Shown here one piece after another: positions 1-9,949 of a stretch of DNA of 64,000 bases. The translations under genes and the position numbers were made by a program. This stretch comes from Siphonodentalium dalli (lineage: Eukaryota; Mollusca; Scaphopoda; Gadilida; Siphonodentaliidae): positions 55,283,899 through 55,347,898 of the forward strand of contig CP136067.1 of NCBI GenBank assembly GCA_032622095.1. Reading direction: 5' to 3'. Position 1 is the stretch's first letter. Every line of letters starts with the position of its first letter. The notes below the pieces were generated by a model that saw only the letters and a list, made by a program, of their open reading frames with translations, was not told the origin of the DNA and did no database searches.

Positions 1-1457
1 ACTTCCGGCAGTGTTTTGACAAAATCGCGGAATCGGCATTGAAACGAATTTGCTACTTCACAACTTCCGACATGTGGAAATGGAGAATTGAAGTATTTAT
101 GAACAGTAAGTTGTTATGAATATGGTCTGCATGCATTGGTTCATATTAGATCAGTTCCATTTGTTAGCTATATGAAGGCAGTTACGGCGTCATGGCGTCA
201 AAACGTCATTTGTCTCTGTGGGCCGGAATCCAGACATGACTGAACGTGTCATGTTTTCGCGGACAACTGATTTCCCCTCGCTATAGACTAGATCTCTATT
301 GATTGATGTCTTGATTGAGAGTTTAAAGCAACATGGCGGTTTGCGCTCCAAAATACAAAAATATTATTCGCTTTTGAATTTTCCCCGGTATCGAAATAGG
401 TCGATAAATATCTTAACTACCTTTCTATGAGCATTCTGTACATGTACATTCTTTACTTTTTGTTTGAGAACATTGACATTTGATTTTCATAGGTCCGATT
501 TCTGAACATGGATGAATCATGCATGACTTTTCTTTTGTTTAGCGCCAACAAATCACCCCAATGTTCCATAAATACGTGACCTCGTCACATCTATACTGTA
601 ACTGCGTATTCATGTGTAACGGGATTGCTCTTCGAAATTACCAAATTGTAGATTGTTTTTGTCTCAAAACTGACATAAATTTTGCCTAAAAAATGAAATG
701 TCAACCGGCAAAGTTAAATACAACGATAAAATAGTGTGGTTTGCTATGTGTGCATATGTTATATCAACTCGTTAAAAGTATGATTTATTATCTAAACCAT
801 ATGCTATATTAAGGAATATATAATCGAAGTCTACTCGCATCCAAAACGATCTGCACGAATAATTAAGCATTCGCGTCGCTGATATTCGTATATGCCTAAC
901 AGATATGCATATAATTTCATGATTACTTGCACGATCCTTCGCAAAATCCGTCTTATTACTATTGTGCCGGGGTCGTTCTATATGCCTGGCATATTGTCAT
1001 ATTATTTATAGATATACGTGAATCCCTAAATTCTAAATTAAAAAAAATTATTTAGGTATTTTAGTATTTCCCCCCAGGGGTCTGTGGCTGAGAGACGCTA
1101 ATGTTAAGGATTGAGAAATAAAATATTTTATACGATTTGAAGATGAATTAAAAGTATAAAAGCACATAATTATATGAGACGTACACACGTTAGCGTTACA
1201 TGCATATATTTGTGTGGAAAAAGTCATACACTCCAATCTACACGCATGTAAAAGTCACCTCCTTTGAAAGACAGCCTGCCCCCTTGAGAACATTTAGTAT
1301 TTCCACATTATAGTGAGAAATAGACTCAGGTTCACTCCATTTGTACAATATATTATATGAATGAGTCATGGATGAGCACCTTTTGAAAATTTGTGGAAAT
1401 TCAACTTTCTAGATCCAGCTTCCTGTCCGTTTGAAAATATCTCTATATAAACTCCCC
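1..1457. other. AT-rich intergenic DNA
   Basis: I see no credible gene here. The stretch is AT-rich with short, scattered open frames that show no recognisable domain. The one structured feature is a dispersed repeat listed separately at 318..434. The end of the stretch (from about 1440) is the 3' side of the TMEM26-like exon on the minus strand. Confidence 0.6.
318..434 (+). repeat. Dispersed repeat, inverted partner at 34089..34208
   Basis: About 115 bp reads, with scattered mismatches and small indels, as the reverse complement of 34089..34208. Shared blocks include GCTCCAAAATACA, TATTATTCGCT and GGTATCGAAATAGGTCGATA. No coding content or terminal structure is visible. It is probably part of an old mobile element, because other nearby repeat pairs do not share the same spacing, which argues against one large inverted duplication. 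Confidence 0.75.
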
Positions 1458-2114
1458 TCAACATCTAACATCAACATCTAAAATCTCAACACATCGATTG
1501 CCCGGTGAAACAACGCCATTACCATGTGCTACGTTTCGTTGTGGACGTCGTCCCCGGTTTCTACCTTCTCTCGTCTTTTTGCAGCAGGGATGGCTCAAAG
1601 CTTTGATAGAAAGTCTGTAAATTCCAAGAAGCACAATAAGAATGTTTTTGATTACGAAGAAAATTATGTTGTAAGACGTGATGTTATATTTCATCAACGT
1701 ATATATCCTGACCCCTAGAAAAGGCCCATCTTGCAGCAATATTCCTATCGTGACGTCAGCGACGTCAAGGACGGTCCTTTCTGCCCTCTGTCTTATTGTG
1801 GCATTGCGAATAAGTCTGTTTTTCTTGACATTCTTTTTGAAAATGAAAGCGAATCGAAACAGACTAAGAGACCAAAATCCTAGAATCAGATACGTCAAAA
1901 GGGCATCGGAATTCACTTGAGGGAAACCAAACATTGCGAAGAAGCCCATAATATCACCTCCGTTCCCGAGAAAGTCTAGCAGCATTTCAGAGAGTTGGTC
2001 ACGTGATACAGGTCCACGTGGAAGAAGCCAGCGCACAAAGAACAACATGTAAATGACAGTCTCCTCTACGGCAAGCACCCATTTCTCTGCATCAAGATTT
2101 AGAAATGTAGACAA
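1458..2114 (-). CDS. TMEM26-like terminal exon, second copy (orphan or alternative exon)
   Basis: This is an open 3'-terminal coding exon of 218 codons, paralogous to 24318..25127. The minus strand shows a pyrimidine-rich acceptor ending in CAG just before base 2114, and the first codons (Leu-Ser) are in phase 0, the same phase as the other copy. It keeps the family signature RWLLPRG followed by SRDQLSEMLLDF, later hydrophobic helices, the stretch LQDGPFLGVR, and a basic tail after a Cys-Cys pair. The tail is shorter than in the other copy because an acidic linker is missing; the sequence re-aligns near VVSPGN. No stop or frameshift is present, which suggests selection or recent origin. I found no matching first or second exon between here and 24 kb. 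It could be an alternative last exon of the gene at 24-37 kb, a partial duplicate, or the end of a paralog whose 5' exons were lost. Being a TMEM26-family exon is well supported; its use is unknown. Confidence 0.8.
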   Translation of the reverse strand: MSTFLNLDAEKWVLAVEETVIYMLFFVRWLLPRGPVSRDQLSEMLLDFLGNGGDIMGFFAMFGFPQVNSDALLTYLILGFWSLSLFRFAFIFKKNVKKNRLIRNATIRQRAERTVLDVADVTIGILLQDGPFLGVRIYTLMKYNITSYNIIFFVIKNILIVLLGIYRLSIKALSHPCCKKTREGRNRGRRPQRNVAHGNGVVSPGNRCVEILDVDVRC

Positions 2115-2174
2115 CTGAAAGGTAGAAATTACATTTAGTTCACATATCACTTGAATGGACACAATGCCTATACT

Positions 2175-2225
2175 AGGCTTCGAAGTGGGTTCATGTGAGA
2201 TAACATAACAAATAGTTATGTAACC
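2175..2225 (+). repeat. Short repeat shared with 22720..22757
   Basis: The block TCGAAGTGGGTTCATG followed by GAGATAACATA recurs near 22722 with a few changes. In this copy it sits in the intron just upstream (minus strand) of the TMEM26-like exon. It may be the edge of a dispersed repeat; the remainder is too diverged for me to delimit. Confidence 0.5.
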
Positions 2226-2596
2226 ATTTAATAAAGTGATATATTTACACACTAAGTGTTGTCATCACTAAATCCAGCATTCTGATTGGTCGGCGCCCAC
2301 GTGGCTAGTTGCAGTTATTTCTCGGTGAATGCGCAACGCCTCATAACACCAAGCTAATAACACCATCGATACGTCATTAGGTTTGGAAAGACGAACGCGT
2401 AATGCTTTGGGCGCATTTGGACTCGCGCAGGATTGGCTTAATACATCATCGGGTTTCAACGTGAAGAGAAATTGTTCCTATTAACTTTTGCCAAGGGTGC
2501 TATTGGGTATTTTGGGCTGATCTTGTCACAATACACTTTTCGATTTAAATATATTTACAAAAGTGGCTTTTTCGCTAAATGTATATAAATATAATG

Positions 2597-2744
2597 ATTA
2601 ACTGTCATGTGGACTATTTTTATGGAGATGTAACGGTGAGGTAAGTGGACATAACTTGTATGTAAAACCCTTCGGGTTTTACACAAGTTATGTCCACTTA
2701 CCTCACCGTTACATCTCCATAAAAACAGTCCACATGACAGTTAA
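2597..2744. repeat. Near-perfect foldback, about 70-bp arms
   Basis: The two arms are reverse complements with only a few mismatches and meet at a tight centre, ACCCTTCGGGT. The left arm starts with ATTAACTGTCATGTGG and the right arm ends with its complement. The near-identity implies a recent inverted duplication or an active foldback MITE. No target duplication is obvious, because the right edge runs into another dispersed repeat (2745..3075). Transcripts through it would form a long hairpin. Confidence 0.9.
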
Positions 2745-3075
2745 TCCTTATGTGAATCACTCCGGTAGGGTGATAAAATAGAACTGCAGAATAATCTTGC
2801 TTATTTTAACGAATATATATATATATCAATTAGATTCAATGGCTTTCAATGGCAAAATCATTTGCGTTGGTTTATCGCCGTTTTTTGCGTCCAGAATCGA
2901 GATGTAAATATTTACAATTGCGCGTTGTTCGGGTGCTGTTTTCTATGCAGTGGTGTGGTCGATTTCGTTGATATTTTCGGCGATGTTAATAGAATTCTAC
3001 ATTCCTCCCGTTGGCACAGCGCCTGAGTACTAACTCATCCGTTTCGTGCACCGATATAGTCCATGTCTTTAATGT
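2745..3075 (+). repeat. Dispersed repeat, inverted partner at 35575..35935
   Basis: The segment contains TCACTCCGGTAGGGTGAT, AATAATCTTG, GATGTAAATATTTACAATTG and TAACTCA, all of which occur in inverted order and orientation at 35575..35935. The similarity is diverged but collinear over more than 300 bp. No reading frame is conserved between copies, so this is a non-coding mobile-element relic of unknown class. Confidence 0.75.
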
Positions 3076-3224
3076 TGTACTGGAAATACCGAGAAAAGTC
3101 TAAATATAGTCCAATAAGATACGACAGTTTAGTGGTATCTTGACGGTGAAAAATATTCTGAAAATCGTATTCATACCAAAAATAAATAAACTTACGTACT
3201 ACACGATTAGCGTGTTGACAAATC

Positions 3225-3420
3225 ATGAAACAGTTTTGTTTACCATTTAATGGTTTCAAAACCTGCCAACACGCGAAATTTCGTTATTGGAGAAATGTTA
3301 ATAATGAATATAAAAAGACAGTTTATCTATTTCTCCATGTCCTTATAGTGGTGATGCATTTTTCTACAGACTTAAATGTTTTGCACATAAACCCACTACG
3401 AGTGTCATATGTGTCCCTTT
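3225..3420 (+). repeat. Dispersed repeat with copies near 23095 and 33625
   Basis: The phrase GTTTATCTATTTCTCCA, followed about 50 bases later by ACAGACTT and TTTGCACATAAACCCACT, is matched at about 23150..23235, with weaker similarity at about 33625..33710. No coding capacity is shared. It is probably another fragment of the element family that litters this region. Confidence 0.6.
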
Positions 3421-3559
3421 AAAGAGGCACGAAATACTCCACCGAGGATTTCAGATACATCGACATAATAGAGAGGTTTAGATTTAAAACGTCTAACTTC
3501 GCCCGCCAAAAAATGTCAGACACTACTATAGCTGAAGGGGTACTATCATCACGCGCCGT

Positions 3560-3650
3560 ACGCGTGCGGTTGAATACCCAGCTTAATATTTCGTGCGGTC
3601 GAGTACATCGCTTAACAAGTCAGTGCGGTTGAGTATCTCGCTTTACGAAA
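3560..3650 (+). repeat. Short tandem repeat, about 38-bp unit, three copies
   Basis: Three diverged units each begin near GTGCGGT(T/C)GAGTA and continue with a CGCTTAA-like block. The array is short and followed at about 3775..3800 by a CT microsatellite. No gene is associated with it. Confidence 0.5.
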
Positions 3651-4069
3651 TCTCTGACGGTAATCACATGATACTTTATATAGGCCTTCCACCGAACGAT
3701 TTGATTGACTTTATGTCACACCAGGTTGCGTTTTTATTTTCATTTTGGACATTTGAATTCTCCAAAAATAAAAACCTCTCTCTCGCTCTCTCTCTCTCTG
3801 TTCATTATAGGCGTCAAAATATCTGCAACGATCAGGCTAACGGACTGATAAAGAACATGATCTGAGTCCAAAAATCAGTACCGAGTGGGATTTTTTATCG
3901 GAACATTTCCGAAAAAAATACTCGTCAATGAGTATTTAGTAAAGACATAATTAATGACGCGGGATTTTTGCGGATGGGAGAGAGTGAAGATATTGTTATT
4001 TTATTGCAATGAAAGTCAAAGGTTGATACCCACAGAGAAAGCGAAAATCATATCGAGAAGCTATACATA

Positions 4070-4754
4070 TATATCGTTGAAATCGTCAAAAGGAATATAT
4101 TAAAATTACAGGGTATATGATTAACCACGAGAGAACATAATAAGCGTGCAACACAACGACATGTATATACCGCTTGTCTGAAACCGAGGCGTCGACGCTC
4201 TTTATCAGAGCCAAACAAATCTAATACCCCCAACAAACGTTGAAATAACAAATGTTAACACCAGACAGGCTAATTCCCTCAGAGCCCCGAAGTTCGATTC
4301 CACTTCCTTCAAAAAATCTTTCATCCCCTCAACAATAGACCTCTGGAATAAACTCGACCCGAATACAACAAATTACGAGTCCCTTGCATCATTCAACTGT
4401 ACTAGAGAGGGAGTACCCCGACATTACTATGAAGCTATTGCCAGGAAAACACAAATTAACCACGCCCGCCTCAGACTCAACTGCAGTGATTTAAATTATC
4501 ACAAATACACAAATTTCATCGCCGATCACCAATATTGTTTATGCGAACAATTAGAGGACAACGACCATTACCTAATGAATTGCAATAGATATACATCTGA
4601 AAGAAACTCACTTCTCCAGTCACTAAATGATATCTGCAATCTGACAACGCATAAGCTTCTTTATGGATGCCCCGAATTAACACCCAAAACCAACGCAAAC
4701 ATTTTTAGAGAAGTACATAAATACATCTCCAGTACAAAGCCTTTCGCCAACTAA
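4070..4754 (+). pseudogene. CR1-like LINE, C-terminal part of reverse transcriptase ORF
   Basis: From about 4180 an uninterrupted frame runs to a TAA at 4752..4754. It encodes the region after the RT thumb typical of CR1/Jockey-like elements. Visible landmarks are SFIPSTIDLWNKL, ARLRLNCSDLN, a Cys-His-Cys cluster (CLCEQLEDNDHYLMNC) and a closing helix EVHKYISSTKPF. Upstream, to about 4070, similar residues appear across a frame change and a TGA, so the copy is 5'-truncated and broken. The following few hundred bases, with no gene, are probably its 3' untranslated region. The element class is inferred from these landmarks only. Confidence 0.75.
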
Positions 4755-5362
4755 GCCTGTATATCGCAATGTCAGACTTAAAAGAACGAATGAATACTTA
4801 GCAATAACTCGCGCGAGTATCAATGCCGTACAGTCTGTTGGCACGAGGTCGCCGAGTGATTTAAAAACACTAAAAAATCATTCTAAAACCCCTAAACCCT
4901 ATCTGACATAACCCAATCTACTACTCTAAGCTCACTTCTTTCCTATCCTTAACTTAGACTTATACCATATTACCATTATCATTACTAATGATCTATCTCT
5001 TCCCATCAACATTGTCAGCAGCATTTCGAACATGATGCGTTATTATTATTTCCTTTAAAATAGACTCAAAAGACCCTCTTATATCTCACTTATATATATA
5101 TTTTATATATATACCATAATATTATATAATAACACGTTAATGAAAAGAAGTGGAAAGAAGTGCCAGTGAAAGGAAATATGTTGGACGCTTTTGCGACACG
5201 AAGTTTATTCTACATGTACATATCTGTATATATACAGAAACATAGGGAACAGATACACCATCATTATCTATAAACATTAATTTGTTCGTCGTACCTGACG
5301 TACATATACCCACCCCACCTCGCGAGAGTAATAATCGGCTACATGGAACGACAGTAAAATCT
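4755..5362 (+). other. Probable LINE 3' UTR and unassigned AT-rich DNA
   Basis: No gene is visible. The first few hundred bases likely belong to the 3' untranslated part of the CR1-like fragment ending at 4754. The rest is AT-rich with a TA-rich run near 5090..5115. I cannot place the 3' end of the element. Confidence 0.4.
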
Positions 5363-5502
5363 TGATTAAAGGCACGTGAGGCCTTGGTTGTCGAAAATAT
5401 TCATATTTGTTCTAATCACCGTAAACAGAAAAACATTAAAAAGCATACAGTTTCGTTCATATATACCATGACCATCACGTAAACAGCATGTTATCATAAA
5501 GA
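5363..5502 (+). repeat. 140-bp direct repeat (left copy) flanking a LINE
   Basis: This block and 7072..7213 match over about 140 bases with only a handful of differences. They immediately bracket the truncated LINE at 5503..7071. The repeat starts three bases outside the end of a TTAA MITE (TTAAAGGCACGTGAGGCC) and extends into it. The arrangement is that expected for a target-site duplication, but it is about ten times longer than the usual 5-20 bp. Confidence 0.85.
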
Positions 5503-5549
5503 TTAAACATTAAAATGGCAAAATTAAAATCAAAATGGCAAAATTAAAA

Positions 5550-5956
5550 TTTGTGTCAGAGACAACAACTCTATGTCTGACTTTTTTGTAAGTAATATGG
5601 GCCTATTTCAAGGTGCAATAATGTCACCTTTCTTATTTTCTCTCTATGTAAATGATTTACAAAGTTTTTTGTATGATTGTGCAATAGACCCTCTGAAATT
5701 TCTAGATGAATCATATATGCAAAATGTTGGCTGCTTTATTAAATTGTTATGTATTTTATATGCCGACGATACAGTTCTATTTTCTGACGACGAAGATAAT
5801 ATGCATAGGGCTCTCCTCGCCTTTGCCGATTATGCAGAAGCTTGGAAACTTCAAGTCAATACAAAAAAGACCAAATTAATGATTTTCACGAAGAAGTGGT
5901 CAAAAAATCTTCCCACATTCATGTATAGAGGCTGTGTTTTAGAAATAGTTAAATAA
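5550..5956 (+). pseudogene. Reverse transcriptase fragment with YADD motif
   Basis: This frame covers RT motifs from the primer-binding GLFQG through YADDTVLF, then WKLQVNTKKTKLMIF. It ends at TAA (5954..5956), where the homologous protein would continue in another frame. It lacks an endonuclease domain and the first half of RT through 5' truncation. It is not functional as it stands. Confidence 0.8.
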
Positions 5957-6371
5957 TTCACTTATTTAGGGATTAAATTAATTTATAATGGTCGCTTCTG
6001 CCAGAACATAAAGAAAACGGTTAATTCTGCAACGAGAGCCATGTACGGACTGCTTAATAAGGTCCGAAAAATAAACTTACCCATTGATATTATGCTTGAT
6101 TTATTCGATAAGATGATTTTACTGTATGGGAGTGAGATATGGTTTTTTGAACGTATTCGAATTGTAGAGACACTACATCTAAAATTTTGTAAGATGGTTG
6201 CGTCCATCAAAATGAGTACCCCCCAATTACATAGTTAATGCAGAATTCGCACGACACCCCGTCACTATAGAAATAACATGCCGAGCTCTGACATATTGGT
6301 CAAAGCTCGTATCGAGTAACGGCTCTGAGCTAGCTAAGAATATTTATACCTTAATTTATCAGACTCATGAG

Positions 6372-6959
6372 ATGAACTCACAGACAGCAGACAAAAATAA
6401 CTCCAAGTGGTTATGTTTTGTCAAAAATGCTCGTTATGATTTGAAATTGCAATCAAAGTGGATCACCCAGACGGGCCTGACCGCCACTGAACTGAGAAAT
6501 GCAAAAACTGTTCTCAAACAACGTCATTGGGACGCACTACTCGTTGACATAAACACATCTGCTTCATCGAGGGCCCAATTTTATAGTTTTATTAAAACTG
6601 ACTACGGTTGCCCAAATTACTTGAAGATTTTGCCGTCTAATATATCGATATACCTCTTGAAGCTCAGAACTGCAAATCATAAACTGCCTATAGAGTGCGC
6701 AAGATGGAAGAAATCTCAGAATGATAATGACAATAGGATATGCACCATATGTGGAGAATATTTAGGAGACGAATACCATTTAGTTATTATATGCAGTCAT
6801 TTGGATGAAATCAGAAAACAATATATCCCTGAGTACTTTTGGAAGAACCCTACGAGAGAGAAATTCCATGGTCTCCTGTCTCTTCAAAATATAAGCCTCA
6901 TAAAAAGACTATGCATATTCCTAAGGTGTGCCTTTAAGAAGGTGTCTTATACTATATAA
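6372..6959 (+). pseudogene. LINE b C-terminal domain
   Basis: This 195-codon open stretch follows the RT thumb of LINE b. It has a conserved block with HKLPIECARW, then CTICGEYLGDEYHLVIIC (a Cys-Cys-His-Cys zinc-knuckle-like cluster) and a C-terminal helical segment. A degraded minus-strand relative at 22010..22270 shares the same order (KLPVE, CTLCNQELGDEYHIVLKC). The stretch is part of a broken polyprotein, not an independent gene; the methionine chosen as start is arbitrary. Confidence 0.75.
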
Positions 6960-7071
6960 TCGAAATCATTTATTGTTATGGGTGAACACATGTAATTATC
7001 ATACTTGTTAAGTTTATCGCCTATTATTGTGTAATCTAATTTAAGTACTGCTGTGTATATGAAATGAACAA

Positions 7072-7213
7072 TGATTAAAGGCACGTGAGGCCTTAGTTGT
7101 CGAAAAAATTCATATTTGTTCCAATCACCGTAAACAGAAAAAAACAGTAAAACGCATACAGTTTCGTTCATATATACCATGACCATCGCGTAAACAGCAT
7201 GTTATCATAAAGA
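7072..7213 (+). repeat. 140-bp direct repeat (right copy) flanking a LINE
   Basis: This is the partner of 5363..5502; see that entry. The sequence then continues without interruption into the remainder of the TTAA MITE, showing that this is the original target and that the LINE split it. Confidence 0.85.
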
Positions 7214-7578
7214 CCTACTATATTTTACCTAAGCAAGAGCCTGATTATGTTACAGAAGACAGCACAATGCTACTGACTAATCACACACAAATGGCATAAA
7301 CGCTCTTTATTAGTTCCATATCAGGAATTCACCCACAAAGAACGCTCATTATGTTTACCATCATAATATAAACAAACATCAGAAAAGTAACTTGTTATGC
7401 TTTTGTTTACATAACAATGGTCAACCATATGACAATAACATAATGTTTATGCGATATTTCTTATTTGTATACGGACAAAGTCTGTCTACATTTTGATGTT
7501 CTTTCCGTTTGTGGCGGTTTTTGACGGTTGGAAATATTTTCACAGGATACCCACCGCCAAGGCCAACCGTACCTTTAA
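7075..7578 (+). mobile_element. TTAA-type MITE, about 500 bp
   Basis: The left end, TTAAAGGCACGTGAGGCCTT, and the right end, AAGGCCAACCGTACCTTTAA, form imperfect terminal inverted repeats beginning in TTAA. This is the target preference of piggyBac and Kolobok superfamilies. No transposase is encoded. LINE b inserted close to its left end, so the first 137 bases also appear at 5366..5502. A related left end occurs at about 29570 (TTTAAAGGCACGGGTGGC). Confidence 0.65.
7556..7578 (+). repeat. 23-bp target-site duplication (left)
   Basis: A 23-base block starting GCCAAGGCCAACCGTACC and ending TTTAA is repeated exactly at 7669..7691, bracketing the short LINE tail between them. It coincides with the right end of the TTAA MITE. 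Confidence 0.9.
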
Positions 7579-7668
7579 TGTGATATTCAAAGTTGTGTAC
7601 ATAGTGTATATACGTTTTGCTTGTTTCACTGTTATGTGACTTATGCAATAAATCAATCAATCAATCAA
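7579..7668 (+). mobile_element. 90-bp LINE 3' tail insertion
   Basis: Only the final bases of a non-LTR element were inserted: a stretch ending TTATGCAATAAATCAAT and a short (CAAT)n tail, flanked by identical 23-bp repeats. Such dead-on-arrival tails are a normal outcome of target-primed reverse transcription. There is no coding capacity. Confidence 0.8.
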
Positions 7669-7691
7669 GCCAAGGCCAACCGTACCTTTAA
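7669..7691 (+). repeat. 23-bp target-site duplication (right)
   Basis: Exact partner of 7556..7578. Confidence 0.9.
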
Positions 7692-7714
7692 GGAAAGTAA
7701 ATCATACGGCACAA

Positions 7715-8758
7715 TCTAATATATATTGTGGGACTTCTGTCTGTTTGTTTAATGTTTGTATGTTAGCTATGGCCGGAAAACTGCCGGAAGGATTGAGCCC
7801 AAACTTCCTATCTATGGGTAAAATCACAGATGGAGTGTCATCGCACCGCTTCTGAGAACGTCAGAGCACTCATTCTCCAATCCCCCGCCACCGCAATGGA
7901 AATTCATGGGTTAATCGCGTGATAGTTAAAGAGCGTTCGTATCCGCAGTGTCGTTGATACAGAGCGTGTTTGTGTCCAGACATGAGCGTGTTGTGTCTGC
8001 GTACAGACATGAGCGTGTTGTGTGATTCTTATGTCTGTTCGTACTTAGGGGTTCCTGGGAAAGGGGGAGATTTTCATCGGGTCAGTTTTTTCGCCCGAGG
8101 TGACCTTCACCTTGAAACGGGTACCCACAAATGATCTAATATATGCCGGGAAAACTGCTGGACGGATTTCGACGAAATTTGATGCCGGGAAAACTGCTGG
8201 ACGGATTGAGCCCAAACTTCCTATCTATGGGTAAAATCACAGATGGAGTGTCGTCGCACCGCTTCTGAGAACGTCAGAGCACTCATTCTCCAATCCCCCG
8301 CCACCGCAATGGAAATTCATGGGTTAATCGAATGATAGTTAAAGAGCGTTCGTATCCGCAGTGTCGTTGATAAAGAGCGTGTTTGTGTCCAGACATGAGC
8401 GTGTTGTGTCTGCGTACAGACATGAGCGTGTTGTGTGATTCTTATGTCTGTTCGTACTTAGGGGTTCCTGGGAATGGGGGAGATTTTCATCGGGTCAGTT
8501 TTTCCGCCCGATGTGACATTCACCTTGAAACGGGTACCCACAAATGATCTAATATATGCCGGGAAAACTGCTGGACGGATTTCGACGAAATTTGATGCCG
8601 GGAAAACTGCTGGACGGATTTCGACGAAATTTGATACCTACGGGTAATTTTGTCCGGGGAGTGTTTTGGGCGGGTCAAATAGTGACTCCGACCTGACATG
8701 GACCTTCAAAATTGTCAATTCAAGGTCAAAGCCCGGACGAAGTCGGATCACCTGCTAG
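7715..8758 (+). mobile_element. Helitron-like unit 1
   Basis: It begins TCTAATATATATTGTGGG, directly after an A, and ends with a small hairpin (GCCCGGACGAAGTCGG) about ten bases before CTAG. Terminal TC plus a 3' hairpin and CTAG is the Helitron signature. No Rep/helicase is encoded, so it is non-autonomous. A segment of about 413 bp, starting at GGATTGAGCCCAAACTTCC, is tandemly duplicated inside (first at about 7790, again at about 8203). The next unit follows with no spacer. Confidence 0.6.
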
Positions 8759-9321
8759 TCTACTATATATTTTGGAACTTCTGTCTGTTTGTTGTTTGTC
8801 TGTTAGCTATGGCCGGGAAAACTGCCCGGCGGATTTTGACGAAATTTGATACCTACGGTTGAGTTTGTCCAGGGAGTGTTTTGGACAGGTCAAATCGTTA
8901 CTCCGACCTGACCTTGACCTTCAAAAAGGTAAATTCAAGGTCAAATCGGGTAAAAACGGACGGATTTCGACGAAACTTGATACCCATGGGTACTTTTTTC
9001 CCGGGAGTGTTTTGGACGGGTCAAATGGTGACCCCGACCTGACCTTCAAAATTGTCAATTCAAGGTCAAATCGCAATTTTTTACGGGATTTCGACAACAT
9101 TTGATACCTAGGGTTACTTTTGTCCGAGGAGTGTTTTGGACGGGTCAAATCGTGACCTCAACCTGACCTTGGCCTTCTAAATGGTCAATTCAAGGTCAAA
9201 TCGGGTAAAACCTGACGGATTTCGACGGGTACTTTTGTCCAGGGAGTGTTTTGGTCGGGCCAAATCGTGACCTCGATAAGCAGAGGGGAAACACCCGGAC
9301 GAAGTCGGGCCCACCAGCTAG
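8759..9321 (+). mobile_element. Helitron-like unit 2 with internal minisatellite
   Basis: It begins TCTACTATATATTTTGG and ends with a hairpin GCCCGACTTCG-type stem and CCACCAGCTAG. The interior is about five diverged units of roughly 100-130 bp, each with GATTTCGACGAAATTTGATA, GGGAGTGTTTTGGACGGGTC and a GACCTTGACCTTCAAAA / TTCAAGGTCAAAT pair. The same minisatellite appears at 10620..10853, 14565..14797, 43521..44088 and 48285..48440. There is no coding sequence. Confidence 0.6.
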
Positions 9322-9949
9322 TCTCATATATATTTTGAAGACCTCTGTCTGTATGTATGTTTGTCTGTCTGTCTGTCATTTATACAAATCTACGATTCTC
9401 GACCGATCGGGACGAAACTTGGTACGTGTGTGTAGTTTGACCAGGCGGTGAACGTTGTCGTATTGGCGAGCCCGTGCGGCGCCCGCTTCGCGCATGCGCA
9501 TACGAGATATCGGAAACGGGTGGAGCTATCGACTTGAAATTTGCTATGTGAATGTATCTTGCCCCGGATACGAATTTTATCGGGTCGCCGAGCCCGTGCG
9601 ACACCAGCTTCGCGCATGCGCAGACGAGATCTCGGAAACGGGTGGAGCTATCGACTTGAAATTTTCTAAGTGAATGTATCTTGCCCCGGATACGAATTTT
9701 ATCGGGTCTCCGAGCCCGTGCGACGCCAGCTTCGCGCATGCGCAGACCAGATCTCGGAAACGGGTAGAGCTATCGACTTGAAATTTGCTATGTGAATGTA
9801 TCTTGCCCCGGATACCAATTTTATCGGGTCGCCGAGTCCGTGCGACGCCAGCTTCGCGCATGCGCAGACCAGATCTCGGAAACGGGTGGAGCTATCGACT
9901 TGAAATTTGGTTTTTGAATAGCCCAGACAACATCGGGCTCATCGGCTAG
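9322..9949 (+). mobile_element. Helitron-like unit 3 with exact 122-bp repeats
   Basis: It begins TCTCATATATATTTTGAAG and ends GCCCAGACAACATCGGGC plus CTAG. The interior is a 122-bp tandem repeat in four copies. Each carries a palindrome GCGCATGCGC (9490, 9612, 9734, 9856) and the phrase GGAGCTATCGACTTGAAATT. Apparent long open frames here arise only because the repeat lacks stops in some frames. Confidence 0.6.

Larger units (their letters stand above)
5503..7071 (+). mobile_element. 5'-truncated non-LTR retrotransposon (LINE b) between 140-bp direct repeats
   Basis: The insertion carries the second half of a reverse transcriptase and a 3' tail, and lies exactly between two 140-bp direct repeats. 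A frame from about 5550 to 5956 has GLFQGAIMSPFLFSLYVND and the catalytic motif YADD (codons at 5758..5769). A frame change near 5956 leads to the thumb region (5980..6238), and a third open stretch is 6372..6959. A 20-bp tandem duplication of an AAAATGGCAAAAT block marks the 5' junction. A diverged relative of its 3' part lies on the minus strand at 22010..22270. The clade cannot be assigned; it differs from the CR1-like copies elsewhere in the window. Confidence 0.85.
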
